Of a stretch of 64,000 nt of DNA, positions 22,967 to 33,339 are shown one piece after another. Each line of letters opens with the position of its first letter. Positions within the stretch are counted from its first letter, which is position 1. Origin of the DNA: Bemisia tabaci (taxonomy: Eukaryota > Arthropoda > Insecta > Hemiptera > Aleyrodidae); assembly GCF_918797505.1 (NCBI RefSeq), contig NC_092797.1:21961372-22025371 (forward strand). Reading direction: 5' to 3'. The position numbers and the translations under genes are program-made. Below the pieces are notes generated by a model. That model was given only the letters and a program-made list of their open reading frames with translations, was not told where the DNA came from and made no database searches.

Positions 22967-25900
22967 TTACTTTTTCCAGTCATTCTTTTCATAATCCCAT
23001 TTGGAAGAGATACCGGTGATTCCTTCCATTCTTGCATCAATCATAGCTTTCAGCATTTTCTGTCTGTGTTCTAGAGATAAGGTCTCTGGTAATTCTCGGG
23101 GAACTGAAATTACAGAAAATAGAATTTAAAAACTTTTCAAAAATAAGAGATGAATTGAGAAAGATATGCAGAACATGTTCCCTGTCGAAATTCAAAAGCA
23201 GCTAAAATATTTATCATCTGTTAAATGAATCAATATTAGCAATAATTGCAGCCCAGGCCTTTTTTTTTCTGAAGATTCTCACAGAAAAATTGAAAACTTA
23301 CTTTGGACACTGCTGGATATACAGGGTGTTTCAGACCACCCGTACCAGGCCTTTTTCTCGGTTGGTTTAGGTCGCACGAAGTCGGAGACCGCGGGGTTGA
23401 ATAGGGAATTGACCCCAAGGAATCTGAATTTTGTGGTCCCGAAACCCCCCCACTTCCCCTTGGGGGGTAAAGGGGGGGTCGCGATGCTAAAAGTCACGGT
23501 TCCCGACCGAATTGCGGATCGATCGCATCAGAATTGAAAAGCACGGAAAATTTCACGTGGAATTGACCCCTAAAAATCCAAAATCGGACCATCCAAGGCC
23601 CAAAAATGATCCCCTAAAGAGGGGGACAGTACCCCCCTCCATAATTTCTCTTTGGTCTCAAAATTGACGTAAATTCTCCAGAAAAAGACGGTTTCCCCGG
23701 TAATCGACCTCGAAAAATCCAAATTTCATGGTCCTGAAGCTCCTCCAGTCCCCCTTGGGGGGTAAACGGGGGGGGGGGGGCAATTTTAAAAATCGGGGCT
23801 CCTTTCCGAATCGCAAATTGATTGCATCCAAATTGAGGAGCAGAACACATTTACATCTTAAGTGACTCTTAAGAGTTCTAATTGACCCCCCTGAATGGCA
23901 GAAAGTAATCCCCTGAGGAAGGGGACCTCGCCCCCGCCAAAAATTTCTCAGGATTCCTCTTTGGTCGCAAAATTGACTTCGATTCTCCAGAAAAAGACAG
24001 TTTCCCATGTAATCGACCCCGAGGACTCTAAATTTCATGTTCCCTGAGCTCCTCGGGGTCAATTACATGGGAGACCGTCTTTTTCTGGAGAATCGAAGTC
24101 AATTTTGCGACCAAAGAGGAATCCTAAGAAATTTTAGGCGGGGGCGAAGCCCCCCTTCTCAGGGAGTTACTTTCTGCCGTTCAGGGGGTCTATTAGAACT
24201 CTTAGGAGTCACTTAAGATGTAAATGTGTTCTGCTCCTCAATTTGGATGCAATCAATTTGCGATTCGGAAAGGAGCCCCGATTTTTAAAATTGGGCCCCC
24301 CCGTTTACTCCCCAAGGGGCGCTGGAGGAGCTTCGGGACCATGAAATTTGGATTTTTCGAGGTCGCTTACCTGGGAAACCGTCTTTTTCTGGAGAATTTA
24401 TGTCAATTTTGAGACCAAAGAGAAATTATGGAGGCGGGTACTGTCTCCCTCTTTAGGGGATCATTTTTGGGCCTTGGATGGTCCGATTTTGGATTTTTAG
24501 GGGTCAATTCCACGTGAAATTTTCCGTGCTTTTCAATTCTGATGCGATCAATCCGCAATTCGGTCGGGAACCGTGACTTTTAGCATCGCGACCCCCCCTT
24601 TACCCCCCAAGGGGAAGTGGGGGGGTTTCGGGACCACAAAATTCAGATTCCTTGGGGTCAATTCCCTATTCCACCCCACGGTCTCCGACTTCGTACGACC
24701 TAAACCAACCAAGAAAAAGGCCTGGTACGGGTGGTCTGAAACACCCTGTACATCTTCTTAGATGATATTAAATTTTAGAGTAACTGGTTTCTTTGATAAC
24801 ACATCCTTAAATAAAATACCCTTTTTCCATTACCATTACCAGGGCTTTATTACGAATAAACAATTCGACAATTCGTGGGCCAGCGCAGTGCCGGTCCACA
24901 AGGCGGTAAATCCTGGTCAGCCCTCTGCATTACGTTGCTCAGTTTCCCAGGAATGTGTCAATTAATTCATTAAGTAACATAAAAGATCTCCAGGGTTCCT
25001 CAAACACTTGCGATAAAATATGGAGCTTTTTCTTTTTTTTTTGCAATACTGAAGGGGTGTTCATATGCCTGCTTGATTAATTTGAAACTATGCTTCTACT
25101 TCCATAGTTCTATTTTCAGGCCCCTATATCTCTTGATGCTGTAATCCATAGAAAGTTGAAATCCTCTTTTTATTTCCGTGGAAAAAAAATTACTGAATCT
25201 GAAATGATAATATCTAGATGATATTGAGGGGTTTCCGGACAGTAGTCGAGGATGATTCTGGAAATTAAAAATAATTTTGTGAAGAATATATCTGATGTTT
25301 TCCAGGCAAGGACAGTATATACTTAGCATGCATAAAGGAATTATTTGCAGGGAGAACTGAGTGAATTAGAGGGACCGAGAACATCAAAAAAAAGAGAAAA
25401 AACTATGATTAGATTCATGGTAAAACTTACTGTATTGATCCATGAGCCAGAAGATGAACAATGAAAGTGAGCATCCAAACAGTACTTGCGATACAATTTG
25501 CCTCCACCGGCCAGTATTTTGATTTTCCATTTCAACAAAAGTTTGACCGAAACTGGCTCTGTACAGGGTTTTCACTTCATCCTTAGACAACAGTTTCCAG
25601 TCGCCTTTTTCCTTTTCTTTTAAGGCCTGTCACACAGTAAAAAAAAAAAAAAAGTTGCTCATTTTTTCTTTCTTATCTGTAAACAAAAGGAATATTTCTC
25701 CTTTCCTTCAAAATTGATAACGATTCTCTAACTGCCCCATCCTATAAATCATGTCAAAATTGCTCCAAGTGCTAGAAAAAAAAATTCAGATTAAAACCTT
25801 TACTGTTTCCAAACCTACTTGAGACTAAAAAAAGGGGAGAGGGATTTTCATTTACCTTCAAGATCCAGATTTTCTGTAGCTTTAATAAAACCTAAGATAC

Positions 25901-27760
25901 TTTATTTTGACATTGATGAGATTCAGAACATTCATATGTTTTGGTAAACTTGCTTCCTTTCTATTTTCAGTTTCCTTTCTAGAACTACAGAAGGAACAAA
26001 AACTTTCCATTTTGTGGTTTCTAAGTCCTTCAGTTAAAAATCAATCAATATTACTCAATTGGTACGGAGCGCCAACTCTTAATTGGACAAAGATAAGCAG
26101 AAAGAAGTTAACTTTTTCTGCATATTTAAAAAATAATATACCTTAAATTCATTTCCATACTCATGGCTTCTTCCTGCTATTCTACAGATTGATTATTTAC
26201 TATCAGTGTTTGAAACTCACCTTTGAGTTTTAGGAGCCATATGGTGCATCAAGCCTGATTTTTAGGTGCCATTTAAGATTTTTTAGAGGCAAAATTGACT
26301 ATTTGCCTATATATTATGGCCCATTTAGTGAAAAGTTAGACGCAAGATGTTTTCATAACAGAATTAGTAAGTAGCTGTAACTTGGGGAAGACAAAAGCAC
26401 TAAGAATGAAATCGTGAGGAATAGAAAAAGCAAGCTCTCACTAGTAGTGCTGAGAATTCTGAGTTTTTTCAATTCAAATAGATTCGTTTTTCTTTTTTTA
26501 GGTGACTCCTTGTGAAAATCCAGATTTTTAGGGGGGAATTTTTAAGGGCCATGTTGGCGCAGAGCCTTCATTTTTTAGGCGCATTTGGCGTCTGTGAGTT
26601 TCGAACACTGTTTACTATACTCAGAAATTTTTAAATATTTATACCTGCATTATTCAATTCTTTCAGGTAATATGTTTCTATCCAAAAGCTTCAAATCATA
26701 TTTGTCTCCGAACCAGTAACCGTACAACTTTTACTTCGGCTCTCAGAATATTTTCTTATTAAATATAACTTAAGGTCTAACTTGGCACTTGCAATTGATG
26801 TATTAAAAGACAATAAAAGTTGTTACATAATTTTGGAACATTTATGTAAAAAAATCTCATGCTTCCACTGTGACTCTAACTGTTTGTCAAGACGCGCAAG
26901 GCCAATAGACCCAAGTCAGTCTGTTAGCAAGATGTTTATTGGAATTTCTTCACCTGGGGACGAATTCCCTGATATGCTGTTTCACTACTTTTCAAGCATT
27001 TCTCCGATTTGTGCTGCTTTGTTGCATAGTTTTCCCAGTCTCCCGGATCTGCATAAGACCAATGTAATCGGAACGGGGGAACAGCAGAGTAGGACAAGCA
27101 AATCGGGGGAATCTTTTGACAATGCGGACAGCCCTTGCCCCCATTTTGCAAAGAATATTACACTCAACTTTTTTGACATACTGACCTGGGTCTATCGACC
27201 TTGAAGAAGCGTTTTGGTGGCTACCCAGGCCACATCATCGGATGACTCTAACTCTCTTGTCAGTCTGTGACTCAGTCAGCTGATGATGGTAGCCTGGGTA
27301 GCCACCGAAACGCATCTTGACAAATAGTTGAAATCATAGTGGAAGCTTGTTTTTTTTTGGTTTTTTCCCCCCACATACTTAAATGTTTAAAAATGAAATG
27401 ACTATGGTCTGTCAATGCAGGTTAATTTTTTGGAAGTTTGAAGAAAATTGAGCTATTAACATTGAGACTGAGATCTCTTGTGCAAAAAGAAATATAACAT
27501 GGGTGCCGCTTTCGGAAAATACTCACGATGAGAGGTCCTTCAATCCTCTTGTATCTGATAGCAGGGTAAGGAAAGATGGGATGATCAGCATAACATTCTT
27601 CACCGTTGACACCAAAACCGACAACCTCCCTCCCTTTCTTAAAGTCATAGACTAAGAAAGCAGGACCTTCGTGGCCAAATCTCGATGCTAAAACGCTCGA
27701 GTTTTGCGGTTTCAACAGTGATCGAGCAGCAGAAAGAGAAATCATTGCACGTCCTGCCAT
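22967..27760 (-). CDS. COX4: Cytochrome c oxidase subunit 4, mitochondrial (COX4)
   Basis: Nuclear-encoded subunit of respiratory complex IV in the inner mitochondrial membrane, where it contributes to the ATP-sensing regulation of the enzyme. Coding exons, 5' to 3': 27760-27527, 25626-25431, 23103-22967 (TAA). Phases 0 and 1 join cleanly and give about 188 residues, normal for animals. The N-terminus MAGRAMISLSAARSLL is basic and hydroxylated, like a mitochondrial presequence. The mature part has REVVGFGVNG, DHPIFPYPAIRYK, the strongly conserved KTLYRASFGQTFVEM, one membrane helix (about 128-146, VLFGCSLSLFIFW) and the C-terminal ITGISSKWDYEKNDWKK. The acceptor TTTTAG|GCC just before the ATG (exon begins 27766) shows that an upstream 5' UTR exon exists. 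The 1.4-kb foldback at 23322-24748 sits in the last intron without harming the exons. Confidence 0.93.
23322..24748. mobile_element. 1.4-kb foldback element in the last COX4 intron
   Basis: CAGGGTGTTTCAGACCACCC at the left is mirrored by GGGTGGTCTGAAACACCCTG at the right. The two arms pair almost throughout their roughly 700 bp, meeting near 24035. TA flanks both ends. The arms are GC-rich with several C/G runs (the CCCCCCTTTACCCC type) and phrases such as GGACCAAAGAGGAATCC in both orientations. Open frames in the arms are mirrored and carry no known motif. It shares ACAGGGTGT tips and the TA flank with the ERMP1 intron foldback, but the arm interiors differ, so the two are related at the ends only. 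Confidence 0.85.
27200..27315. ncRNA. Head-to-head pair of hammerhead-ribozyme-like cores
   Basis: On the plus strand CTGATGA (27280-27286) and GAAAC (27307-27311), the two invariant hammerhead boxes, are separated by a 20-base stretch that can form an imperfect stem II. On the minus strand the same unit reads CCGATGATGTGGCCTGGG, then TAGCCACCAAAACGC (27241-27209). There stem II is a clean GTGGC/GCCAC pair but both core boxes carry a substitution. The two halves therefore look like diverged copies of one motif placed as an inverted repeat. Hammerheads of this CTGATGA...GAAACGC kind are known in Penelope-like and other retroelements. A cleavage site and stems I and III were not convincingly placed, so activity is unproven. 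Confidence 0.35.
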
Positions 27761-28544
27761 CCTGGCCTAAAATCAAAAGTAATAATAATCAATAAAAAAC
27801 TTGCTAGACACAAGGTAAAACTTTGATATGAGCCAATTTAAATCTTAGGGGCTTAGGCGCCAAGATCCAAGTTTCAGGAAAAACGGAAAAACTGTCCCTT
27901 TCAGCGAAAGCTCACCTTTGGAGCCGGAAAAATTTAGTTGGAAAGTCTGTTTGGTCATAAGAGAACAGTTATCGAGTCTGGTGCTCAGGAATAAATCTCA
28001 CCTACTCCTGTGCAACATGATCTACCGAAAAATCAAAATCCAAATTTTAGGCGCTTGGGCCCTAAAGAAAAAAATTCAGCTCATATGGAAGGTGTAACTG
28101 GGGTCCAAGAGCACGATTTTGGATACTTGAAGTTTTGATGTATTGTTGTGTTCAGGGGCTTAGAAAAGAAATCCCGAGTGTGATGTTCCTGTTATGTTAA
28201 GAAAGATCAATAGCAAAAGAACGATTCGTCTTGTCACTTCAAGCCCTCTCATGATCCAACACTGTTCTACTTTGGAGCAATCACAGCTTACCAAGCTAGT
28301 GGTTCAAAATATCTTGGGGCCTTTAGACTGTGGTTCCGATCGGTAACAAATACAAGAACACTCTTCATTAGCTCGTAGGAGGGAGATACATATTGGGTGC
28401 AACCCTGAGAATATGCATAGCAGCTGGATTTTAAAGAAATCTGTGCTAGGTTTAGCCAGCAACTAGGATTAATTGGGCAGATTTATAGCTGAAGATAGGA
28501 GTATTGTAAAGTCATTTTACCAGCATCAGCAAAATGTCAAACAG

Positions 28545-29046
28545 AAAATAAGATTAGATTGGATTAAATTAGATTTATTCATTCTGAAAAAACATAAATA
28601 ATTACAGAAATGTTCCATTTCCACCCTGAGCCTGGCTCGTGCTGTGGAACAGCAACTTGAGGTAACAGGAGGAATGTGCAACTTTACTACCAATACGATC
28701 ACCCATCAAAACTGAGAAAAATTTGGGGAGCTCTGCTTTTATGCGGTAGCGCCTAAGTTTAGGCAGTTTGGGAAGTTTCACACCGATGGCATTCTGCAGA
28801 GTGAGACTTGAATTTGCCAAAACTTTGGCAGCGTAATTTACTGCGCCCAATAAGACCAACAAAATGTGGCCATAGAATTGGCCGGAGAAACTTTAGAAGC
28901 CAGAGTGCGCAAATTTCACCATGGAGCCAGAGGAAAGTAGGATAAAATATCTCTCTGATTGCAAAGATTGAACTTAGGAGGGTAGGATTTAAAGGGTTCT
29001 GAATCGTATCGTGCAATGGGATAGGCTCTCCACAGCCGACTACCAA
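28545..29046 (-). mobile_element. Possible 5'-truncated non-LTR retrotransposon tail in COX4 intron 1
   Basis: Read on the minus strand, two overlapping frames (29046-28759 and 28862-28602) give way to TTCAGAATGAATAAATC and then a short run of related TAATTTAATC/CAATCTAATC units near 28545-28575. A simple tandem tail after a degraded frame is typical of LINE 3' ends. No reverse transcriptase motif is visible, since only a few hundred bases remain. An unrelated intronic stretch is also possible. Confidence 0.25.
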
Positions 29047-29177
29047 GGTTAGTTACTTAACCCTCTGAAGACTGGTGCTCGAGAGCGCAATGATAGAATA
29101 TATGTTGATACATAACATAGTGCAGGACCACTATTCAGGATTATGAAAATAAAAGAGACATTAAGGAAATAACTTAC

Positions 29178-29300
29178 CACTTTAGTGCAATAATACTTAA
29201 GCCAGGGGTCACTTTTCAGCTGATAACTGGTGTTGTTGTTAGATGATGACTAACGGCTAACGGCAAGGATGATCGGTGCGTCGGTTTCAGATAGATAGCC
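29178..29300 (-). other. COX4: Probable COX4 5' UTR exon
   Basis: The coding exon that starts at 27766 is preceded by a splice acceptor, so a non-coding first exon is required. On the minus strand the best donor before PSMD13 is GTG|GTAAGTTATTT, with the exon ending at 29178. The sequence from about 29300 to 29178 has no ATG, which suits a 5' UTR. The transcription start is not directly visible and the left boundary is approximate. Confidence 0.5.
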
Positions 29301-29461
29301 TGAGAAGAAGAAGAAGAAGGAAAGGGTTTGTTTTGAGTATGACCAGCATTTTGAACTCTTTCTTATCGGAACGTGTCTTAAAAATCTAAAAAGGGTGAAA
29401 TTTTTATAATTTATCGTAATAAATTACCAGTTCGGTTTCTTGTTGGTGAAGTTGATCCGAA
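29301..29461. promoter_or_regulatory. Likely shared promoter of COX4 (minus) and PSMD13 (plus)
   Basis: The PSMD13 start codon and the inferred COX4 first exon are only about 160 bp apart and point away from each other. The interval contains a GAAGAAGAAGAAGAAGG purine run (29300-29316) and no TATA box placed convincingly for either gene. Head-to-head housekeeping pairs commonly share such short promoters. Part of the interval must also be the PSMD13 5' UTR. Confidence 0.5.
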
Positions 29462-30625
29462 ATGGTTACATCCGGCCCTGTGAAGGACGTTTCAGCGTTT
29501 CTTACAAGCAAGCAACAGCAATTTGCTTCAGACGAAGCTCTCCTGAAAGAATGGAACGATATCGAAGAGATGTACAACAAGAAATTGTGGCACCAACTGA
29601 CTTTAAAGCTACTCAATATTGTGAAGTATCCTAGCCTGCAAAAGAATGAGGAGCTTTTAAGCCTCTACAACAATTTTATTCAGATTATCGAGACTCGAAT
29701 TAATCCTCTTGCTCTAGTAGAAATGTTGGTGGAGGTTGTGAAGCAGTTTAAAGACCCTAAAGAAGCTATTGCCCTTTTGGAAGCTACAGAAACGAAGGTG
29801 AAACACAAGCAAGAAGCTGTAATTCTATGCCAAATTTTAGAAGGTCAAATTAAATTAGAAAAATTGAATGATCAAGAAGCAACGCTAAAGCAGATCGAGG
29901 AGATAGACAAGCTCATGAATGAGCTTGATGGAGTAACGTCTGTTCATGCTCGATATTATTTGTTAGCAAGTCAAGTGTATCGACTGCAAGGGAAATTTGC
30001 AGAATATTATCAGTCTGCTTTGAAATACCTTGGTTGTATAGAACTGTCTGACCTCTCTGCCAAAGAACAGGTGCAACATGGGTTCTTGTTAGGGTTAGCC
30101 GCCCTTCTAGGAGAAAGTATCTACAATCTTGGTGAGCTTCTGGCCCACCCCATCCTAGACTCACTGAAATCCACACCCAATTGGTGGTTAGTAGAGCTTC
30201 TTTACGCCTTTAATGCAGGTGACATTGCGAAATTTGAGAAAATGAAGCCGAAATGGAGTTCAATTCCAGATATTGCGACTCAGGAAATTAAGCTAAGACA
30301 AAAAATTTCTCTTCTATGCCTCATGGAAATGGCTTTCAAGAAACCATCAAACAATCGGAGACTAACCTTCAATGAAATTGCTGCGGAGTCCAAGCTACCG
30401 TTGAGTGACGTCGAGCACTTAGTAATGAAAGCACTCTCGCTCGGATTGATCAAAGGATCCATTGATCAGGTTGCGTCCATTGTCAATATTACCTGGGTCC
30501 AACCTCGTGTACTTGATAAATCTCAATTGGCCAACATGATTCAGCGTCTGGATGTCTGGTGCAAAGACGTGAAAAGTATGGAACACCTCATGGAAAACAA
30601 AGCTCAAGATATCTTGACCCTCTAA
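29462..30625 (+). CDS. PSMD13: 26S proteasome non-ATPase regulatory subunit 13 (PSMD13/Rpn9), intronless
   Basis: This is a PCI-domain subunit of the lid of the 19S regulatory particle, which works in ubiquitin-dependent protein breakdown in cytosol and nucleus. One uninterrupted frame of 387 residues (family about 376-390) covers the whole protein. The N-terminal helical repeats begin VKDVSAFLTSKQQQ and include MYNKKLWHQLTLKLLN and KQEAVILCQILEG. GVTSVHARYYLLAS and LGLAALLGESIYNLGELLAHP lie in mid-protein. The C-terminal PCI winged helix has LTFNEIAAESKLPLSDVEHL, VMKALSLGLIKGSIDQV and TWVQPRVLD, and the protein ends CKDVKSMEHLMENKAQDILTL. The ATG at 29462 (CCGAAATGG) is the first in frame and agrees with family starts. 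The lack of introns among intron-rich neighbours raises the question of a retrocopy, but the intact frame and paired promoter favour a working gene. Confidence 0.96.
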   Translation: MVTSGPVKDVSAFLTSKQQQFASDEALLKEWNDIEEMYNKKLWHQLTLKLLNIVKYPSLQKNEELLSLYNNFIQIIETRINPLALVEMLVEVVKQFKDPKEAIALLEATETKVKHKQEAVILCQILEGQIKLEKLNDQEATLKQIEEIDKLMNELDGVTSVHARYYLLASQVYRLQGKFAEYYQSALKYLGCIELSDLSAKEQVQHGFLLGLAALLGESIYNLGELLAHPILDSLKSTPNWWLVELLYAFNAGDIAKFEKMKPKWSSIPDIATQEIKLRQKISLLCLMEMAFKKPSNNRRLTFNEIAAESKLPLSDVEHLVMKALSLGLIKGSIDQVASIVNITWVQPRVLDKSQLANMIQRLDVWCKDVKSMEHLMENKAQDILTL

Positions 30626-30746
30626 TGTGTGCCCCATCAAAGGGGTGAGTATGAAAAATTTAATCATGTTCTCTCAGTCACTGAAACTGGCGTACTGAAA
30701 ATTTTCTGTATTTTTTTAATGTAACATTTTAAAACTTAATTATGTA

Positions 30747-30756
30747 AATAAATAAA
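30747..30756 (+). terminator. PSMD13 polyadenylation signal
   Basis: Two overlapping AATAAA hexamers (AATAAATAAA) lie about 120 bp after the PSMD13 stop codon. A T-rich stretch (GGTTTTTTTG) follows within 20 bp and could serve as the downstream element. Confidence 0.7.
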
Positions 30757-31403
30757 TTTAAGGTTTTTTTGCTACTAAACCATTCTCATTATTTCTGAAG
30801 TACCTAACCAATCCATATTCTTGAAGTTACTTTTATTCGATTAAATTTATGGAGCCTTTCAACCCTTTCAATTAAACTTTTTCTCGCAGAATTGTTAAAC
30901 TTCTAAAGAAAAATTACGGTAAAAAAACCTCCTGGAAAATGGCCTCAGGAAATTTGCACCATTTGTCTTAATCAAGGTGATTTCAGGATGCAGAAAAAAA
31001 ATAGTTTTGCACATTTGGTTATCATTTTCAAGGCTTGCTTTTATCAAATTATACAGCTACAAGTCCTCTAACTGTACATCTTGCGCATAACTTCTTACCA
31101 CAAAGGCAGAGATCCATAGGCAAAAATTCAATTTGGCCCATACTTAAAAAATCTTCAATGACTCCTAAGAATTTACCTTAATGAGGCAGACAGCTCCTAA
31201 AACTGAAATGTGCGTTTGAAACTCTGACTTACGGTTTAACTTGTGACAAAATTGAATGTTGCTGAGAATTAAATTTCTTCACTTCAATATTTGAATTAAG
31301 AGTTCATTACTTTAGGCTGCAAGCGTTCAAATGAGATATTGAGTTACTCTCAAAATAATAAGAATGTCTCTAGAAACAGCTTCATCATTGACATCCTCCA
31401 GTA

Positions 31404-31663
31404 AATGGCGGAAGTGCACAACTACGTATCCTTGTTTGCAACATTGCAGACTTCCTGGCATACTTTGATTTTTCTTTAGATCACTAATCAAGTTAATGTC
31501 TTGAACTTCTTTAATATTGCTTTTCTATAAGCAAAATATTCTGTAAAAATTTCATCAAGTTTTATGATTGACTTGTTTTTTTTTTTTAACGAAAGAAATA
31601 ACATAGGAGCTGAGATTTCGAAACACCGCAATGGAGATACCTAGTTGTTTACTTCAACCATTG
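31404..31663 (+). mobile_element. 260-bp palindromic MITE family, copy C
   Basis: It begins AATGGCGGAAGTGCACAACT and ends with the diverged inverse AGTTGTTTACTTCAACCATT. The family core is clear: TTGCAACATTGCAGACTTCC then TGGCATACTTTGATTTTTC, with AAAATATTCTGTAAAAATTTC in the middle and AAACACCGCAATGGAGATAC near the right end. It lies between PSMD13 and LRRK. Confidence 0.6.
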
Positions 31664-32459
31664 AGTCTGACGGAGACAAGGGCTACAAAAAATTATTTAT
31701 AGTTGAGGACGCAACTCCGGATCATCTAACAAGGTCTTCTTTAGGGTATCTTCGAACTTATAGAAGAAAACTATTCCTAGCTTTTCCATGTTTTCTCTGA
31801 CTAAAATGATGGAACTTTTCCGGCTTTCCATGAACGATTGGACTCGTAGAAAAAAATTGCGCAATTTCTTCCCGTAATTCAAATAGTGACTTCATAGCGC
31901 TCTGTTTAATTTTTTGATATCTTGAATCCAATTGCATGATGCTCTGCTAAAATAATCATAGTCAAAAATCTCTAATTTGCGGGATACGACAAAGGACTAT
32001 TTTCCCACTAATGGGCTTGAATGAATCAGACTACATTTTGCAATTAGGAACTATAGTTTCTGGCTCAGTTTAGAAGGAACGTAAGTACCTTTAGTTTCCC
32101 TATGCCATTAGGTGTTTTTACAGATGATCCAGAAATTGTGGTTCCTAATAGCAAAATGAAGTCTGATCCTGCCTGATGAGGTGTGAGCATTCTAGAATGA
32201 ACCAGCGGAGATACATCATACTTATGACTTGACTCTTCTGTGAGATGATGCAGCATAAAATAAAGTCCTGGATTGTGGTTGTTTGAGCATATAGCACCAA
32301 ATTGATGAGAGAACCAGCATGAGATAAGCAGAAAACCAACAGATTTTTATTCAAAGCTCGATTTTTAATTTTATGCCAGAAAAAAACTAAAATTGAAATA
32401 GACTCTCGTCCATTCATTGAAAATACGCTTTTCATTGAATAACAACTTGTAGAATAAAT

Positions 32460-32707
32460 GAGGGGCTTGAAGGACAAGGCATGCAAGTGCAATTTTTGCT
32501 TTTTTGGGAAATATGTGTTTGAAGTTTCGACATTACATGTATCTTCAAGGCGGAAAGAAAGTTCAAACCGACTTTTTGATGCTTAAAAATTGGAATTTGG
32601 AAGCAAATTTTACACAGAATGTGCATTAAGACTAATTTTCTTTGAAGTCATTAATAATTTAATTTTTTCAAAAACTGCACTTATGCACCTTGTCCTCCAA
32701 GCCCCTC
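32460..32707. mobile_element. 248-bp inverted-repeat element
   Basis: GAGGGGCTTGAAGGACAAGG at the left pairs with CCTTGTCCTCCAAGCCCCTC at the right. The match continues through CATGCAAGTGCAATTTTTG and CAAAAACTGCACTTATGCA, about 38 bp per arm with few mismatches. AAAT occurs directly outside both ends and could be a 4-bp target duplication. The interior is AT-rich and non-coding. Confidence 0.65.
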
Positions 32708-33084
32708 AAATGTAGGGGGAGAAAATTTCATGCAATTTCTTTCCAGTCTTTGTATTCATTGTCATTATCTGTGTCCTCGACAGGCAAATTTAGATTTTAA
32801 TTGCAACTATGATTGTGTAAATCTACATTTTAGGCTAATTGAAGTTGTCATAGGACAGCATGGAAAATTGAACCTTTTCTTAAAAAGAAGTTAGAAGTTC
32901 AGATAATCGAGAGAGAGAAATAATGCTTTGGTCGCTGATTCCAACCTTGTCATAAGACAGTTTCATACTTATTCATTTGGTCTGTCATCTGTAAAAACCT
33001 TGGGGACTTATTTCAGTTCTTTCAAGTTGATCTCTTCAGTTATCTTCTCAATGTGAATTATGGATACGTACTGAGAGACAGGCA

Positions 33085-33339
33085 ATATCGATGACCAAAG
33101 TTGGAAACCATAGTACCTCCATTTGCATCGTTGCAGACTTCCTATCATACTCCATTTTTTCTTTTGAAAACTATTCACTGTTTTTTCTTGAAAACTTCCA
33201 GGTTTTTCTTATATTGGCAGAATATTCTGCACAAATTTCAAGTTAGAAAGTTGGCTTGTTTTCCTTCAAAAATATAAAATAGCGGGAATTTTGAAATATC
33301 ATATTGGAGACACATCCTTTTGCACTTAGGTCATCGATA
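33085..33339 (+). mobile_element. 260-bp palindromic MITE family, copy D
   Basis: It has ATATCGATGACC at the left and GGTCATCGATA at the right. The core reads TTGCATCGTTGCAGACTTCC then TATCATACTCCATTTTTTC, followed by a GAATATTCTGCACAAATTTC block and GAAATATCATATTGGAGACA. Order and spacing match the other four copies, while the arm sequences are more diverged. Confidence 0.6.

Noticed and set aside
23236..24761. Several open frames of 60-134 codons on both strands
   Set aside because: They lie in the arms of the COX4 intron foldback, repeat each other in inverse, and show no transposase or other motif.
26782..27204. 140-codon plus-strand frame next to the hammerhead-like motifs
   Set aside because: No recognisable domain, and two other frames are open over the same stretch. 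It lies in COX4 intron 2 and is probably repeat debris.
29913..30667. Antisense frames of 60-87 codons over PSMD13
   Set aside because: They are shadows of the strongly conserved PSMD13 coding frame.
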